DNA from: Tetraselmis striata
Taxonomy: Eukaryota; Chlorophyta; Chlorodendrophyceae; Chlorodendrales; Chlorodendraceae
Assembly: GCA_006384855.1 (NCBI GenBank)
Contig: VCJN01003253.1
Span: 62,001-126,000 of the forward strand
Length of the DNA: 64,000 nucleotides
Reading direction: 5' to 3'
The number at the start of each line of letters is the position of its first letter. Position 1 is the stretch's first letter. Both the position numbers and the translations under genes were made by a program. The notes under the pieces were generated by a model that ran no database searches, was not told the DNA's origin, and was given only the letters and a program-made list of their open reading frames with translations. Shown here piece by piece: positions 11,254 through 28,072 of the stretch.

Positions 11254-12377
11254 TGTGGTACGACTGGTGAACAGGGAAGGTTTGGCAGTATCAGTCGCTG
11301 TAGCACCTATGGCACAGCAGTTTAGTCTCTTCACAGACGACGAAAGTTCCTTTAGGCAGGTAAGATTCTCCGACCCAGAACGCGCTGCTGCCAGCGTCTT
11401 GCTGCTGCCGCTATGAAGACGACCTGCCCGCTCGGCACGGCGGTGCACCGATCGCGCCTCATCAGCTGCACGTGGCCGCGACGACCCGACCGGCAGGGTC
11501 GATATTTCAGACTGTAACAGTCGTCGTTATCAACCGACGATATCCGCGCGTTCTGATTGGAATTCGTGCGAATCGAATATTTCTGCGCAGATTCGCGAGT
11601 AAAATACGCCTGTACTCTGGTCGGCAATGTACAGCAAATGTACAGACTAGCCTAGTCAGCAAATCAAGCAAGCCCCGTCTCGGAATCTCGGATCCTGCTG
11701 AGTGCTGACGCACATTTAGTCGCCATATATTGAGATACCCTATAGTGAATGGCCTGCTGCTGGGTCGCTCACATACCCCGTCGGCCATCTGTCAGGGCGA
11801 TGGCGATGCTGAAAATCACGGATTTATCGTCATTCGGCGGAGTCGTCAGATTTTTCCGTGCAGGTGTCAGGTGTTAAGGCGACTAATAGACGGCGGGCGA
11901 TGACGCCACACATTTTCGATTTTAAAATAATCGTCTCGTTTGCAGTAGCAGACGAAGAATACCCGCATTGTCGCTACAGGTATAGCAGCGAACTGGGCAC
12001 GGGTCTCATCTCGCTGCGGCGATATGAATTCATGTGGCAATCATATGAAGTGCCCACAGCGCAGAGCTGGTGAGCCGCCAGCCACAAACGCGTATATGCT
12101 GGTGATATGTGATCACGTCAAGCCGGAATGTTTGCCTCAGACCCTGTATGCGCGATGAAATATTTAGTTTAGAACAGAAATAGGCATCTTCGTACAAGAT
12201 GTTCCTGGCATGCAGAATACATGCTCTATATCCTCACTCACTGGTCGATGGGAGGGGCTCGTTGAAAGATAGGTCAAGACCGGCAGGTTGAGAGCACTAT
12301 GCTGCCAGCTACTCTGGCATGACGCTGGCATGGACTGCTATCGGCGAGGACTCTGCATGCGCCCCTGCATGGCGCCG
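11254..12377. other. Intergenic, no gene recognised
   Basis: Region between the 5' end of the CURT1-like gene and the 3' end of the sialidase-like gene. The first part is probably the CURT1-like promoter. Short open frames on both strands show no domain-like sequence. Confidence 0.45.
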
Positions 12378-14557
12378 TCACACGAAAAACTGCGGCTCGT
12401 AGTGCGATGCTGGCGTGGCCAGCGCCCAAAACTCCTCCATGGTCATAGCCAGGAAGCGGATGTTGCTCCGGTTGAGCGTATAGGTGAGCGCAAAGCCGGG
12501 CTGGCCGCCGGGGCTGCGCCAGGGCACGATCGCCAAGTAGGCGTACGATCCCTTGGCAGACTCCAGGTCGAGGTAGGCGGCCCACGCCTCGCCGCCATCA
12601 GTGGAGGTCGCCACCCGCAGCGGCATACGGGGCCCCCAGTTGCGGGAGACCGGGTTGAACGCTGCCACCAGTGTGCCATTAGGCAGGCTCGCCACATCCA
12701 GCCCTGGTGGCGTAAAGAGAGTGCGTCGCCGTCACGTTTAATCGGGTCGCCAAAAGAATGGATTGTTTTGCACCGTTGAGTCAAAGATTCCGTCCGCACT
12801 ATATTTGTCGTTAAGTGTGATGGATTTCTAGGTGAATACCTGTTGATCTCTCTTTGCGGGGTGTCAGTAGCGTGAATACATAGCAAATATCAAAAAGAGG
12901 TAACAACGGGAACGGCTGGATGTACCAACACCCGGCAAGCAAGCCCCGACCTCACGCCTTTGCCACACCGCACATACGTGTGAGGCGGGCATAGCTCCAA
13001 CGAAGCACTAACCTTCCCAATTCCGAGCTCAAAGCACTCACATCGATGCAAGCACACCAGCTGCGATGGCATTATTTAGCGCTCGGCACTGCTAATTCTG
13101 AGGTCTCGTGCTTGGGTGTGTCCCCAGAGTTAGCAAGCCACCGCCTCCGCCATCATAACCCCCCCCCCCCCCCCCCCCCCCACCCCCACACACACACAGA
13201 TTCCAATGCGCCCATTCCTGCGAGCGCGTGCGCTTACCTGAGTTGTTGTTGGGGATGCGCGTGCGCCTCGCGGGGCCCCAGCTGCGCCCGCCATCAGCCG
13301 AATCCGCGCGGTACGCCCAGCCAGCGGAGCTGCGCATGAGCGCATGCACGGTGCGGCCGTGCACGGGGTCCGACGTCCATAGCGAGGGCTGGATGAGCCC
13401 CGTTGGCTTGGCGCCTAGAGGGGTCCCAAGCGCGTCCTCCTCTAGCTGCAGCGGCGGGCCCGCCGCCCAGGTGCGGCCCCCATCGTCCGAGGCGTCGACA
13501 AATGCCCACCAGCGCTGCTTGGTGTGCTTCACGGGATCGCGCGGCTCGACGCTGGCGCCGCACAGGAGCCGCCCGTCCGGAAGCGCCAGCGGTTTGGTGC
13601 GCACGCAGCCGCGCCCGCCGGACTCGTCGCCTGGCACCAGCGGGCGCGGCTCCGCCCAGAAGGCGCCATCGGAGTACGTCACGTAGGTCACCCAGCTGGC
13701 AATGTGGGCGCCCACCTTGAACTGCAGGTGCACGCGCTCGTGGCCCTGCGGCTGTCTGCTCTCTGACCAGCGGCTGGCTCGCCCTGGTGTCGGCTCACTT
13801 GAGGTGTACAGCACTGCCCAGCGTCACAGCAACGTGATGTGCAAAGGATGGGCATCTCATTACACGTTTGCGCCGCGCTGTAGAGGCAAAGGAGAAGCAA
13901 GAACAGCCACATCCAGCCTGCTGCTTGTGTTGAAACGCGGCATACAGCTGCCCTTGGCAGCGCCTCACCGGGGTTCCAGTGAGCTGTGTCGCTGATCTTG
14001 GCCACCAGCACGGGCGCTGCCCAGACTCCGCCCGTTCCTCGCCGACAAACCTGCGCATCGGCAGACGCAGCTACCCTGAGAGCCATAGCCGCCGCCTCTA
14101 CACTACTACTGCTCTACCACAGATGGCATGGATGGTTTTATGCAGCGGACCTCGGCGGATTGCAGTGCCTCGGCGACTTTTTAGCAGCCTGCCGCAGAGT
14201 CGGGGCACTACTCACCCAGATCCCCACGTCAGGGTGACCCTCCTTGGTGCCCCCGAACCAGGCGACCAGCACCGTGCCATCTCGCAGCGCCACCAGCGAG
14301 GAGGCGTGGCACTGCGCGGTCGGCGTCGGCGCCTGCATCACGTTCTCCACTCGCGCCGTCGCGGCCTCTGTCGCCGCGCGCGCTGCCGGCGGCTTTGACA
14401 GATGTTTATCGCTGACCACAGATTCGCGCGGAGCCTCGCCGGTGGAACTTGGGCGCAGCGCCGCGGAGCCATCGGTGCTCGCCAATAGCACCAGGAGGGA
14501 TAAAGCCAGGGCCGGCATGCCGACGGCTGCCTGCCGGCATGCTGCCATTGAACACAT
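12378..14557 (-). CDS. Secreted BNR-repeat (sialidase-fold) protein
   Basis: Four exons in phase: 14557-14216, 14050-13969, 13813-13238 and 12703-12378 (stop), giving 441 aa. The N-terminus, MCSMAACRQAAVGMPALALS followed by LLVLLASTDGSAA, is a signal peptide. The body matches the BNR_2 sialidase-like family of bacteria and plants: CHASSLVALRDGTVLVAWFG, GTKEGHPDVGIW, WNP near the second exon end, RTKPLALPDGRLLCGAS, GLIQPSLW, HALMRSS, NNNSGLDVASLPNGTLVAAF and FALTYTLNRSNIRF. Asp-box-like SxDGGxxW motifs occur three times (DASDDGGRTW, ADSADGGRSW, ATSTDGGEAW). The likely product is a six-bladed beta-propeller that is exported or works in the vacuole or wall. Sialic-acid cleavage is not proven; members of this plant/bacterial clade have uncertain substrates. 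The last intron carries a dispersed repeat (12745-12835). Confidence 0.83.
12745..12835 (+). repeat. Dispersed repeat family A, partial copy in sialidase-like intron
   Basis: It begins TTTAATCGGGTCG and continues AAAAGAATGGATTGTTTTGC and ACCGTTGAGTCAAAGATTCCG. It matches the better-preserved copies in introns of the PLAT gene (see 38800-39035). Confidence 0.6.
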
Positions 14558-14854
14558 GTTCTCCCACTTAAGGGCTCGTGGTGGGAATGGATGATGGAAA
14601 GGGCGGAGGGGGGGGGGGGGGGGGGGGTGCTGTCGGGGCCTTTAGGCGGAGGGCTACTTGGGGCAGTAAGAGGTGCGATTGCTCGGTGCCTCCGTGCGAG
14701 TCATCACCATAATCTTATTTAGCGACTGCTGCCAGTGTTGCTGCCGCTGATGGACAGCAATAAGCAGCGCAGACGGGCGCGAGGCCGGTGACGACAAATC
14801 CAGCAGCGGCATACGACTCTTCCGCGGGTCGTGTATACAGGGTGGCAGCAGGGT
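14558..14854. promoter_or_regulatory. 5' flank of the sialidase-like gene
   Basis: Upstream of the ATG at 14557, with a long G-run (about 14608-14627 on plus, C on the sense strand). A promoter is assumed from position; no defined box is seen. Confidence 0.3.
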
Positions 14855-15050
14855 TTTGCCGAACTCAGTTTGGCCTTGTTCGGTTCGGACCGAACTGAAT
14901 TCAGGGAGTTCGGCCGAATACAGTTCGGACTGAACCGAACCGCAGTTTGGACTGAACCGAACAACTGAACTGTCCGAACTGCACGAACCGAACTGAGTTC
15001 AGTCCGAACTGCCACCGAACCGCCGCTGAACTGCCTCCGAACTGCTGTCG
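14855..15050. repeat. Degenerate GAACTG/CCGAAC satellite
   Basis: The core CCGAACTG and its complement CAGTTCGG recur about every 8-14 nt for nearly 200 bp, with interspersed GAACCGAAC. The first third reads mostly GTTCGG-type and the rest mostly CCGAAC-type, so the array can fold on itself (for example TTCGGTTCGGACCGAACTGAA). Confidence 0.8.
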
Positions 15051-15199
15051 GAATGTGCCTAGAATAAGTAGCTGGTGCAATGCTGGTTTAAAAGCAGTGG
15101 CAACAAAATGGTGTAGGCAAAAGTTTGTAGAATGGAAAGGAAATTGTTACATGTGTTGGTGTTTACGCCCCTTGAAGCGGCCTTCCCTTCGCGGCCTCA

Positions 15200-15760
15200 C
15201 GGCCAACCACCTAGGTCATCTATACGGCGCGCATCATATGTTAAAGCGGGAGGTGTCGTTGAATGTCTCCCGCCACTCCTCAACTGCTGAGGGTCGCAGG
15301 CTCCATGCGAGGGGCAATGTCGCCTGCGGAGGAGTCCTTGCACGACACGATGATGCCGGCGTGGTAGTGATGCCAGATCCAACCTCGATCGATGAAATGG
15401 ATGTCCAGCGAAAGGTTGTCCTCCGTCTTCCGGGACATCCACAGGTCGTATGCGATGACGACGCCCCTGACGCCAGCTGGCAGCCTCTTGAGAGTATTTC
15501 GAACCTTGTCCTACAGGTCGGGCAATAAAACGGTGTCGCACAGCTTCCGGCGCGTCGGCAGCGGCACCGTTGCATCCAGAAGCCACACGAAGGCCTTGAA
15601 GGATGGGTTCTCGACGATGGAGAAGGGGAGTCGACAGAAGACGACGAGGATGGCCAGCGTGCGCCAGACCAACTTGACCTTCGGGTCGTCTGGCTTCCGC
15701 CCAGACTTCGCCTGCGGAAAGTGCCCCTCGGAAATTGTGTTGTTGGCAGCGCTCTGCCAC
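15200..15760 (-). mobile_element. Decayed hAT-type DNA transposon transposase fragment
   Basis: One minus-strand frame from about 15720 to 15290 reads KVKLVWRTLAILVVF, CRLPFSIVENPSFKAFV, then after one in-frame stop DKVRNTLKRLPAGVRG, VVIAYDLWMSRKTEDNLSLD and IHFIDRGWIW. The order 'RLPFSIVEN-FK-F', 'D-W-S---N-S', 'HFID--W' is that of the central region of hAT transposases. The TAG after LLPDL and the loss of the catalytic and C-terminal hAT dimerisation parts show it is broken. Terminal inverted repeats were not found. The mild decay suggests moderate age. Confidence 0.7.
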
Positions 15761-17726
15761 GCTACGCAAGTGAAGTTGTACAGCTGCGACAGACCACGTT
15801 TGGCTGGTGGCTATGAAACGTGTTGATCCGGTAATAAACTTTGCTGTAATGCAGGAGTGGAGGCGGTGTGCTCCTTGGGGCGCGCAGGCCGCCCGACGAG
15901 GTGCATACCCAACGGCGCTTCAATCACCCTGCTGCCCATCATCTTCTGAGTAGAGCCAGAGACGGCGATGGCGGCAGCGCCGGTGCAGACGTGCGCGCGG
16001 TGTATGGGTAGCCCTTGGGAAGCGTCCGCAGGTGCCGCCATTGCTTGTCCCAATGACAAGCGGGGACGCTCCATAATAATGGAACGGCGGTATATGCGCA
16101 AGGGGTGCAGCCAAGGCGTTACGCATATGAATACCAGCAGGGTGATGCTATTATCGTAACAGGACAACATGCCATCGCGCCAACATGCCACGCGCGACGA
16201 CAGATTAGGGTGCATCCCCCCTCTAGCGATTGTTCATTCCTACAATAGTTAATCGTCAACTAATCACTTCACCGATAGCCTCACAGTTTATTGTTTTGCG
16301 ATTCGCAAGTCAATAGAGAAAGTCGATGATTGCGGCCTTCCGCTAAGTTCCGAGTTGCTGCGCACGGTATATTGCTGTTGCGATCCGTGGCGGGCGGCCA
16401 ATAGCTTGATATGGCTGGATGCTTAAACCCAAAAATGCCACTCGCACTACTTATACCAACGTCGGAATTGACCACGCGGCAGCAATGTGTATAAGCAAGT
16501 CCTGCGTCTTGCTTTCTGTTGCCAGCAACTCAGCAAGCAATTATTTACGCATGGCTGACTGTTAGAGCAAAGCATTTTAGTGCATCACATAGCACTTATA
16601 CTCAACGATGGCTGGGAGTATTCATAATTTCTTTTAACAAATTGGCATGAATTATTTTGTGGAGAGGCGTATCACGCTTGCTGGGGTGTCATTGTAGTTA
16701 TATTAGTAGGATACCTGCCGCTAATTCGGCCCATACTACCTTCCTATCGCCACTATACACCGGGACACATCGTCACTTTCTCGTGTGCTCTGGCGACGTA
16801 GGCAAGTTATCGGGCGTGCAACCCTGGCATCAATAGCCGCCAGCGTCACCCCTGACAAGCCATCTGTTACTGACGGCATAGACGCATACATATCACTGCA
16901 TCTTTTGTGGACGAGTATATTACTACCCGGACCACGATACATCGTCAGCAGCTGTATGACTAGGGACTATATGATATAGCTTTCGCAGAGAATGTAACTG
17001 CGGGCCTCGTCGAATCAGCTTCAGCCAGTGGCACCGAGATTTGGTATATGAGATACTTACTGCAAGTGTCATCCGTAATACCATGTGAACGTATGATAGA
17101 TTCGCTGAACTGTTGTTGTCACGCTACTTGCACAACTTCAAATTCATTGTCTATAGCGACTATTAATAGGCGGCGGGGAAATTTTGGGAGTCCCCTCCTT
17201 ATCATGCAGTAAATTTTGTTATTGCATTATGAAATAATATCACCATTCGTAATATTAAATTATTGCTGATATTGACACGTTCGGATGCATTACAGCGGCG
17301 CTTCAAGTTATATATACCCGTACTCCATACTACCGCCCCATACCAGTACCAGCAGCTGGGGCAACTACGATGACGATATGCTACATTTGCAGCACTCGTA
17401 TAACCTGGCACCCACTAGCGACCGCATCGGATCAACTCACTCCTGAAACCCTAGTAGTGTAATAAACACAAAATATAAACACAATATATACACAACTCTG
17501 TTGCTTCCTCCAGCCTCTGGCGGCAATGCTCCTACTTGCTTTCCTATTGCGACAAGTCACAAATGAATGCGCTCCTGTAAAATACCGAAGTTGCGATGAC
17601 AACAGTGCCACTGTGTTGCCTTGCTGGTCGAGATTGCGCTAATCTAAGGAACCGGTTGGGCGGGTCGGAATTTTGAAATGTCGTTCACATTGCTTGCTCT
17701 TCATCGACAGTGGTGGCCGCCACTGC
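15761..17726. other. Intergenic, no gene recognised
   Basis: Mixed to AT-rich DNA with only short, domain-free open frames. It separates the hAT fragment from the 3' end of the 394-aa gene. Nothing else is identified. Confidence 0.5.
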
Positions 17727-22115
<4,389 letters not shown>

Positions 22116-22694
22116 GTCTGCGATGACGGGGCAGCTAATCCCACGCACCCCACTTTCCCGGCCCCTGCTCGAGCACTATACTGCGCGACCGTTTCTATTG
22201 CTTTTCTTCGTCACCCGCTTGAACGACCTTGGGATGGTGTTCGAAACGAACGAGGCGCTTCATGAGGCCTAATAAACCATCGGGTCGGTTCCGGTATGGA
22301 GCTGGCGCTGGGGCGGGCCAGGTGCGTCTTGGGAGGTAAGATATCTGGTGTGTGTTGGGGCTGGTTTGCAGCTTCCGTGTGCGCCCGCCTTCGTTCGACA
22401 TGCTGACGCCGATGCTTGTCGCCGATCGTCACACCGCGGCATGGCAGCAAGCAGTACGCGTGGCATGCGGGTGCAGTCGCGCCCGATTTCTGTCTCGTCT
22501 CGTGCTGGCGTCGCGAGCGGGCAATGTTACAGTACTGCAGTAGACTAAATTCAGGGAAATGTAATGATGAACCTGTTTTGTCCGGAATGATTATTGCGTA
22601 CCGGCCGCCTGCTGCGCTTTATGTGCGCAATTCTCTCCGAGACGAACTGCGAGCACGCGGTTTTCGTCCGGGAAAAACTGCGCCTTGTTCATAT

Positions 22695-22870
22695 GAAGTT
22701 AAAAGTAAAGTTCGCCCCGGGACATCGACCGAAGCCGCCCCAGCACTTGACCTCTTGCGCCAACTGCAGTCTTAGGTCTGGCATAGCCCGTAGACCATTG
22801 CCTCATCCGAACTCCGAAGGGCTAATGCATCAACCGGGTAAACCTAGGACACACCTTGTTAATATGTCCG
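22695..22870 (-). repeat. SINE-like dispersed repeat, copy 1
   Basis: Reverse complement reads TTTACCCGGTTGATGCATTA, GCCCTTCGGAGTTCGGATGA, GGTCTACGGGCTATGCCAGA and then CGAACTTTACTTTTA. It aligns along about 165 bp with 52645-52835 and more loosely with 25655-25840. The orientation is given relative to the B-box-like GGTTCGAAT strand. Confidence 0.75.
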
Positions 22871-25654
22871 GGAAAACTGCGCGCTGGTATAGGGCTAATA
22901 GTACCCGTGAGCGGTTTTACCCTCATAACTGTTTTTGACCGGCAAAGACGGCCAAACCGCGACAGAGGGGAGGGAAGACCGGCTACTATTTGTACCACCG
23001 ACGTACCGTATATTTCGCGGAATCTGCTATGTTTGGTCAAATAACATGCCAATTCCGGCCGCGCACGACAAAACGGGATACGAGGTCCCGGTTCATTTCG
23101 AGTTTAGTAATCATGAGCAATGATACCATGACATTATCGTATGATATTTGTATTATCACGAAACACCCATGCCGCACAGCTGTTGCAGCTAGCCGGCCGC
23201 AGGTCCGCCCGCGGGGGTCGCCTCTCGGACGAACCAACGTGCGGTTGCACCAAGCGTAGATCCCCGCTCTTGGCAGAAGCTTGACATCATACCAAAACCA
23301 GGAACCTTCTTACCGAGACGAGAAAAGTTAGAGGCCCCACTATTGCTCGGCTGCCAAAGATATCCCGCGCAACCTCGCGGATCAGTCGACTCAATATTAG
23401 TTGCGTCTTAACTTAAACTTAATTTAAGCCCGACCGCAACATGTATGCCACCACCATCGCGAGTGTGCTACGGTGTACCACGCACGGACCAGTCAGCGCA
23501 CCAACTAGCGCGTTTATTGCCAAATGGTGGTGGGAAGGCTCACTTCCAGCGTCCATATTGTTTTGTATCAGCTATAGCTCACAATAAAGCCCACCAGTCG
23601 AACGAGCACACTCGGCCGATTCCAAGTGTCGACACTACGTATATATCCCACTGTCACGCTTTGTCATATGTGGGTGGTCTCACCCACGCCACTGCGCGAC
23701 GATAGAACGACCATGGCCCCGTTAATACCTATGGCTCCGCCACGGAAATCGTGTGTTACTAGCAACTCGGTCCGAGTGTCACGCAGCGTTTCGCACAGGT
23801 TTGTCATGTATATTACACGCCACCGTGGCGGATGCTGCCCGCGCGCTCGCGTTATCATATTTAGGAAGCCATTTAAAATTCCCCACCCTCCGTTTGTTGG
23901 AGCCTAATAATGATGCGTGGCCGCCGACGAAAGGTTGACGACGGGAACCGACCCTGGATATATCTCGCAAACACAAGCGCGCCTCAGTACATTGCGGCCA
24001 TGTCGATGTCAAGCAAATGGCGACATATCCCTGAAAACGAATACCACAATGCTTGCTGAGCCATATGCGAGAAACGTCCCAAAAGTTGTACGGATTAGAA
24101 GCCGACCTCCCCGTTGCATCCCTATTATGTCATGCGAGCGCCAGCATGTGTATGCGAGCAAAAAATAGTAGGCTACATGCCGCGACCGGGCAGCCGTTCG
24201 TCGGCGACCCACAGGGGGCGGCGGCCTGGTCGACCCCCCCCCCCCCCCCCCCTCCCTCCAAGGGATCTAGCTCGACGACCGCGGCTGCCCACAGACCGCT
24301 CGCGGCCGCACAGCGGCACTGCCGGAACTATGGGCGGTCGTGCACCGCAAGGAGCCCGGCCAACATGCCGAGCCTAGGGCCATGCTCATCCACTTGGAGC
24401 GGCGGGGCGGGGCGCTGCCAGAGGGGCACGCCAAGAGCGACGGCGCGGCGGCTGGCACAGCAGGCCATCATATACGAGGGGGGTGCCGCGCGCGCGGCGA
24501 CCGCCTAGATTATCGGCGAGTCGACTCAATACGCGCCTCACATCAGCCCCCGCCTCTCCCCGGCGGAGGCCAATAATAGCGCACTGGGTTTGCCCAGCTA
24601 CGCAGTGACCCCGACCGCCCCCGAGCCCGGCATATTTGCAGCGCTGCCGGCGGGACGCCTCGGCTGCCTCGGCCGGAGCGCCAAAGCAGCTGTGCTCGTG
24701 AAGAAGGCACGGCAGGGAAGTGCTGGGCGCCTGTGGAACACCTGCCGGGATAGCAAGCGGCGGCTATCATTAGGCTTGAGAGTAGCAGATTGGAATAATT
24801 AGCCCCGAAAAGCCGGAGGAATGTTCACGATAGAGGAATAGGGCACGGGTAGGGTCGGGGAGGGGATTACAAAAAATAGAAAGGAAAATTAAAAAAGGAG
24901 GCGGGTTACGCCCATTAGATTAGGGACCTTGCCTTTAGAGGACCACACGCTGCGTGCAATGCCATCATGCGGCAGACCCTATGCGGGTTCGTGTGGTCGG
25001 TCCGTAAGACAATTGGCCTAGGTAGCATAAAAAACTACGCGAGAAAGAAGTTGTAAGAAATCTCAAGTTTAGAACAGGTACATGTACCCGGACTATACCT
25101 GCATGCAATCCTACGGCGCCCAACTTTTCCCCCGTAAAAGCCGCATGGTGATTTTGTCGCATGCTTGGTGATTTTTGTCCGGCAAAACTCCGCACCTGGT
25201 TAGAGTCAATTGACTATTGTATCTGCGCGGCCAGTAGTACGAGTAGCATTCCCCCCTTCATTGCTAGAACCGACGTAAGTTCTTATTTTGTCCGGCAAAA
25301 CCTCGCACGCCGTGTTTCTTATTAGCAAAAGTACGGTACCCGTAGCGACTAAGGAATACTACATCTTGTGCACCGATGTACTCGTGTATTGATGTATTGC
25401 TAACCGCACGCAATTTGGTTCGTAATGCGCGCAGCTTTTCTCATCTGGCAAATTTCCCAGATACTACATGAAACGCCATGTATACGCGACTACGCATGCC
25501 ATGTTTTTGTTCGGCAAATTATCTGCGCTCGCTCCGGATAAGTTGCTAGCCATGCCTCGTTATTTATTCGGTCGGGAGACTTGCTTACCGGTGGTCTCCT
25601 ACTCAATAGGTCTCTAGATCGATTCCCGGGTATGTCATCTCAGGGCAATATCGA

Positions 25655-25840
25655 CCAGGCTCGTGTCCCGGTTTTACCCGGTTGATGCGTTAGCCCTTCG
25701 GGGTTCAAATATGAGGCAAAAGTCTAATGACTATGCCAGTTAGACCTACGATTGCAGTTATTTGGTGCAAGAGGTCAAATGGTGGGGCGGCATTTTCTAA
25801 TGACCCGGGCGAGCTTTATTGCTTAACTTACGTCGCTAGC
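25655..25840 (+). repeat. SINE-like dispersed repeat, copy 2 (diverged)
   Basis: Shares TTACCCGGTTGATGCGTTAG, CCCTTCGGGGTTCAAATATG and a GAGGTCAAATGGTGGGGCGG block with the other copies. It is the most diverged of the three. Confidence 0.65.
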
Positions 25841-26653
25841 ATCAAGGAATTATCGCTAAAGGGAACAACGCATCACAACGCAGGTAAGGTCTAAGGATTA
25901 GCGACTAATAGAACTTCGAGCTGATTGATTGTCCAAGATGAGCAAAACTTGCCATAACTGTGCGCCCATGACTATACGCGTGCGGTTTTATCCGCCACAA
26001 GAGCGTGCGCACTCACTGTTTTAATTGGCAACCGTGCGCGCCCGTGTTCATCGGGTATAGCCGCGAAATTTTCACTAGAAAACCATCAATGCGCGCACAC
26101 GCGGTTTTTGTCCGATAGAACTACGCATGCGATTTCTTCGTCCGGCAAGAACTCCACAAAAAACATCGTAATTTTCTGTCCAACGAGACTCCGATTCAAC
26201 GACTCGCCGAGTGTTGACATCAACCGCCAAACTGCCTAGGCGCATGCCGTACATCACCGGGAGCCGCTCACTTTCCCCCGAGAAGTGCCCGCGCCTCTCC
26301 GTTTTTGACCGAGAAAACCCTGCGCGCACTCCTTTTCTCCGGCAAACATGCGCGGATTCGTCACGCAGGTGTCCGCGAGGTATTATTCCGGTATTATTCC
26401 CTCTGAAACTGCGCGCGAGGTGTTTCTGCACGGTTTCTGACCGATGAAACTGCTCGCGCGAGTGGCCCGGCCCGGGACAGGACTTACGTGCTACGAGTAC
26501 GGGCGGTAACAATTTCAAAGGGAGGTAGCAAAGGGAGATTAGCCGAAAAATCCCGAAAAATGCGAAGGCATCGTGACACATAACAGCAGAGGAACTTACT
26601 GCAAACATACATAAAAAGGGAGGGAGGACGGGGCTGTGCGGGTAACTAGGAGG

Positions 26654-26934
26654 CCAGCACAAAACTAAGAGAGTGGCCCCATCTAGCGGACGATGATGGT
26701 GCTATAAGATTCGACGAGGTATTGGGGTGATGACCGATGTTTCCTGCGGAGGGCGGCACTCAAAGCGCCGTATTTTGCCATTTTTATTGCTAAAGCACCA
26801 AGACTGCCCGGACGGGCGTGCATTGCTCTGTGGTCGCCACATCAAATTGGCGTGGCGCTGAGGCCGCGGGCAGCCGGTGTCGACACCCGCCTACCCTAGG
26901 GTTAAGGGAGGGGAAAGAAACCCCAAGACCACAC
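26654..26934. repeat. Left direct terminal repeat of the recombinase element
   Basis: Shares with 29844-30130 the blocks CTAAAGCACCAAGACTGCC, GGGCGTGCATTGCTCTGTGG and GGGCAGCCGGTGTCGACACC in the same order and orientation. Confidence 0.85.
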
Positions 26935-26945
26935 TTGAAAATAGT

Positions 26946-28072
26946 TCAAAGGGAGGTAGGTAATAAGGGATACTTGCTTGCCACCTCGGTCTTCTCGACT
27001 GTGGAGGGGGCGGGCGCGGCGGCGCCCGACGGAGCGGGAGCGTTACCGAGAAGGCTGCGAAAGACCACAGTGGGAGAGAGCCCGCCAAACAGGAGCGCGG
27101 CGGCGCGGGTAGGAAGCGTAGTCGGGTCGATGTAGTCGTTAATTCCCGCAGAATTGCGGGCCCGACCGCCCAAGTGGCGCATTTTGTCCATGCTGGGCAC
27201 GTCAGGTGCGTTTGCGCCCGACGCCGCGCCCTTTCGTAAGGATTTCGAGGTCCACACGAAACCATCGGGGGGCTCGATTGATGCCGCCGACGGCCGGCTT
27301 GAGCCAGTCCCCGAGGGTAGAAGTTTTCCACGCGAGGGGCTAGGGTAGCACCGTCGTTGATGGGGAGCGCCCAGAATCGGTCGGGGTTGCTTGGCGGAGA
27401 GGGGACGCCCGGAACGCTGTATTGCGGTAGATGACGAAGCGGCGGAAGAGGGTTGTCCAAGCGGGCACGGCGGTGACACATATTTGAAGTAGGGGATTGA
27501 ACCCGTCTCGAGGCTTGCGATGCCCCGCCTCTTCGCGGTTGGGGAAGATGGTGACGTTGTGGGCGTCGACGGCCATGTCGTGGGGTCGGCTGGAGACGCT
27601 AGACTCACACGGGAGTAAAACATAAACGTCGAATACATAGCCGCGCCGTCGCGAAGGATGATGCCGTAGTCGGTGGTAGACGTAGACACGGCAGCCATGT
27701 CGTGGAGGATGTCGGTGATGACGTCGCATGGCATGGGGGGCACGTCGAAGCTCTTCGTTGGTCTTGAGCTGACGGATTTGAAGCGCGCAATTCATGTCGA
27801 TGATACTTGGATCGGTAGCCATGGCGTGCGTCATCCCGACCGGTGTGACGCAGGAAGGTCTTGACGGCATAGAGGTAGGGTTGCAGAGATCCGACGCCGA
27901 TGGTGCCGCGTTCCATAATCCATGCGAGGTAGCGGACGCACGTTGCCTCGGTGCGGTCCAGAGGGGAGATGCCTTCCTCGTCTATGCACATCTCGGCGAA
28001 GAGGCGGATCTTGCCCTCGTAGTTCAAGTAGGCGGTGCCGGCTGTGAGCAATGTAGTCAAAATGTCGAGCAC
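26946..28072 (-). pseudogene. Tyrosine-recombinase remnant
   Basis: The upstream part has a core-binding-like segment (TAYLNYEGKIRLFAEMCIDE; YLYAVKTFLRHTG). The downstream part carries the catalytic signature FVWTSKSLRKGAASGAN, KMRHLGGRARN and NDYIDPT, in which the second Arg, the His/Arg box and the nucleophilic Tyr can be recognised. Pieces lie in different frames, so it is treated as a fossil. Confidence 0.7.

Larger units (their letters stand above)
22116..26650. other. Gene-free repeat-rich block
   Basis: Upstream of the 394-aa gene. Its first few hundred bases may be that gene's promoter. The rest holds diverged copies of a short motif close to TTTTTGTCCGGCAAAACT followed by GCGC (near 22663, 22865, 22940, 25155, 25289, 25508, 26103, 26140, 26299 and 26427), plus two copies of a SINE-like repeat. 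A GC-rich island at about 24190-24770 has long frames but no recognisable domain. No gene could be built. Confidence 0.6.

Noticed and set aside
13750-13813. Possible 36-nt intron in the sialidase-like third exon
   Set aside because: A GTGAGC...CAG pair keeps phase but would be far shorter than any other intron here, and the frame is open without it.
24053-24802. GC-rich frames of 78-151 aa
   Set aside because: Frames on several registers are open because of base composition; low-complexity Pro/Ala content and no domain or splice support.
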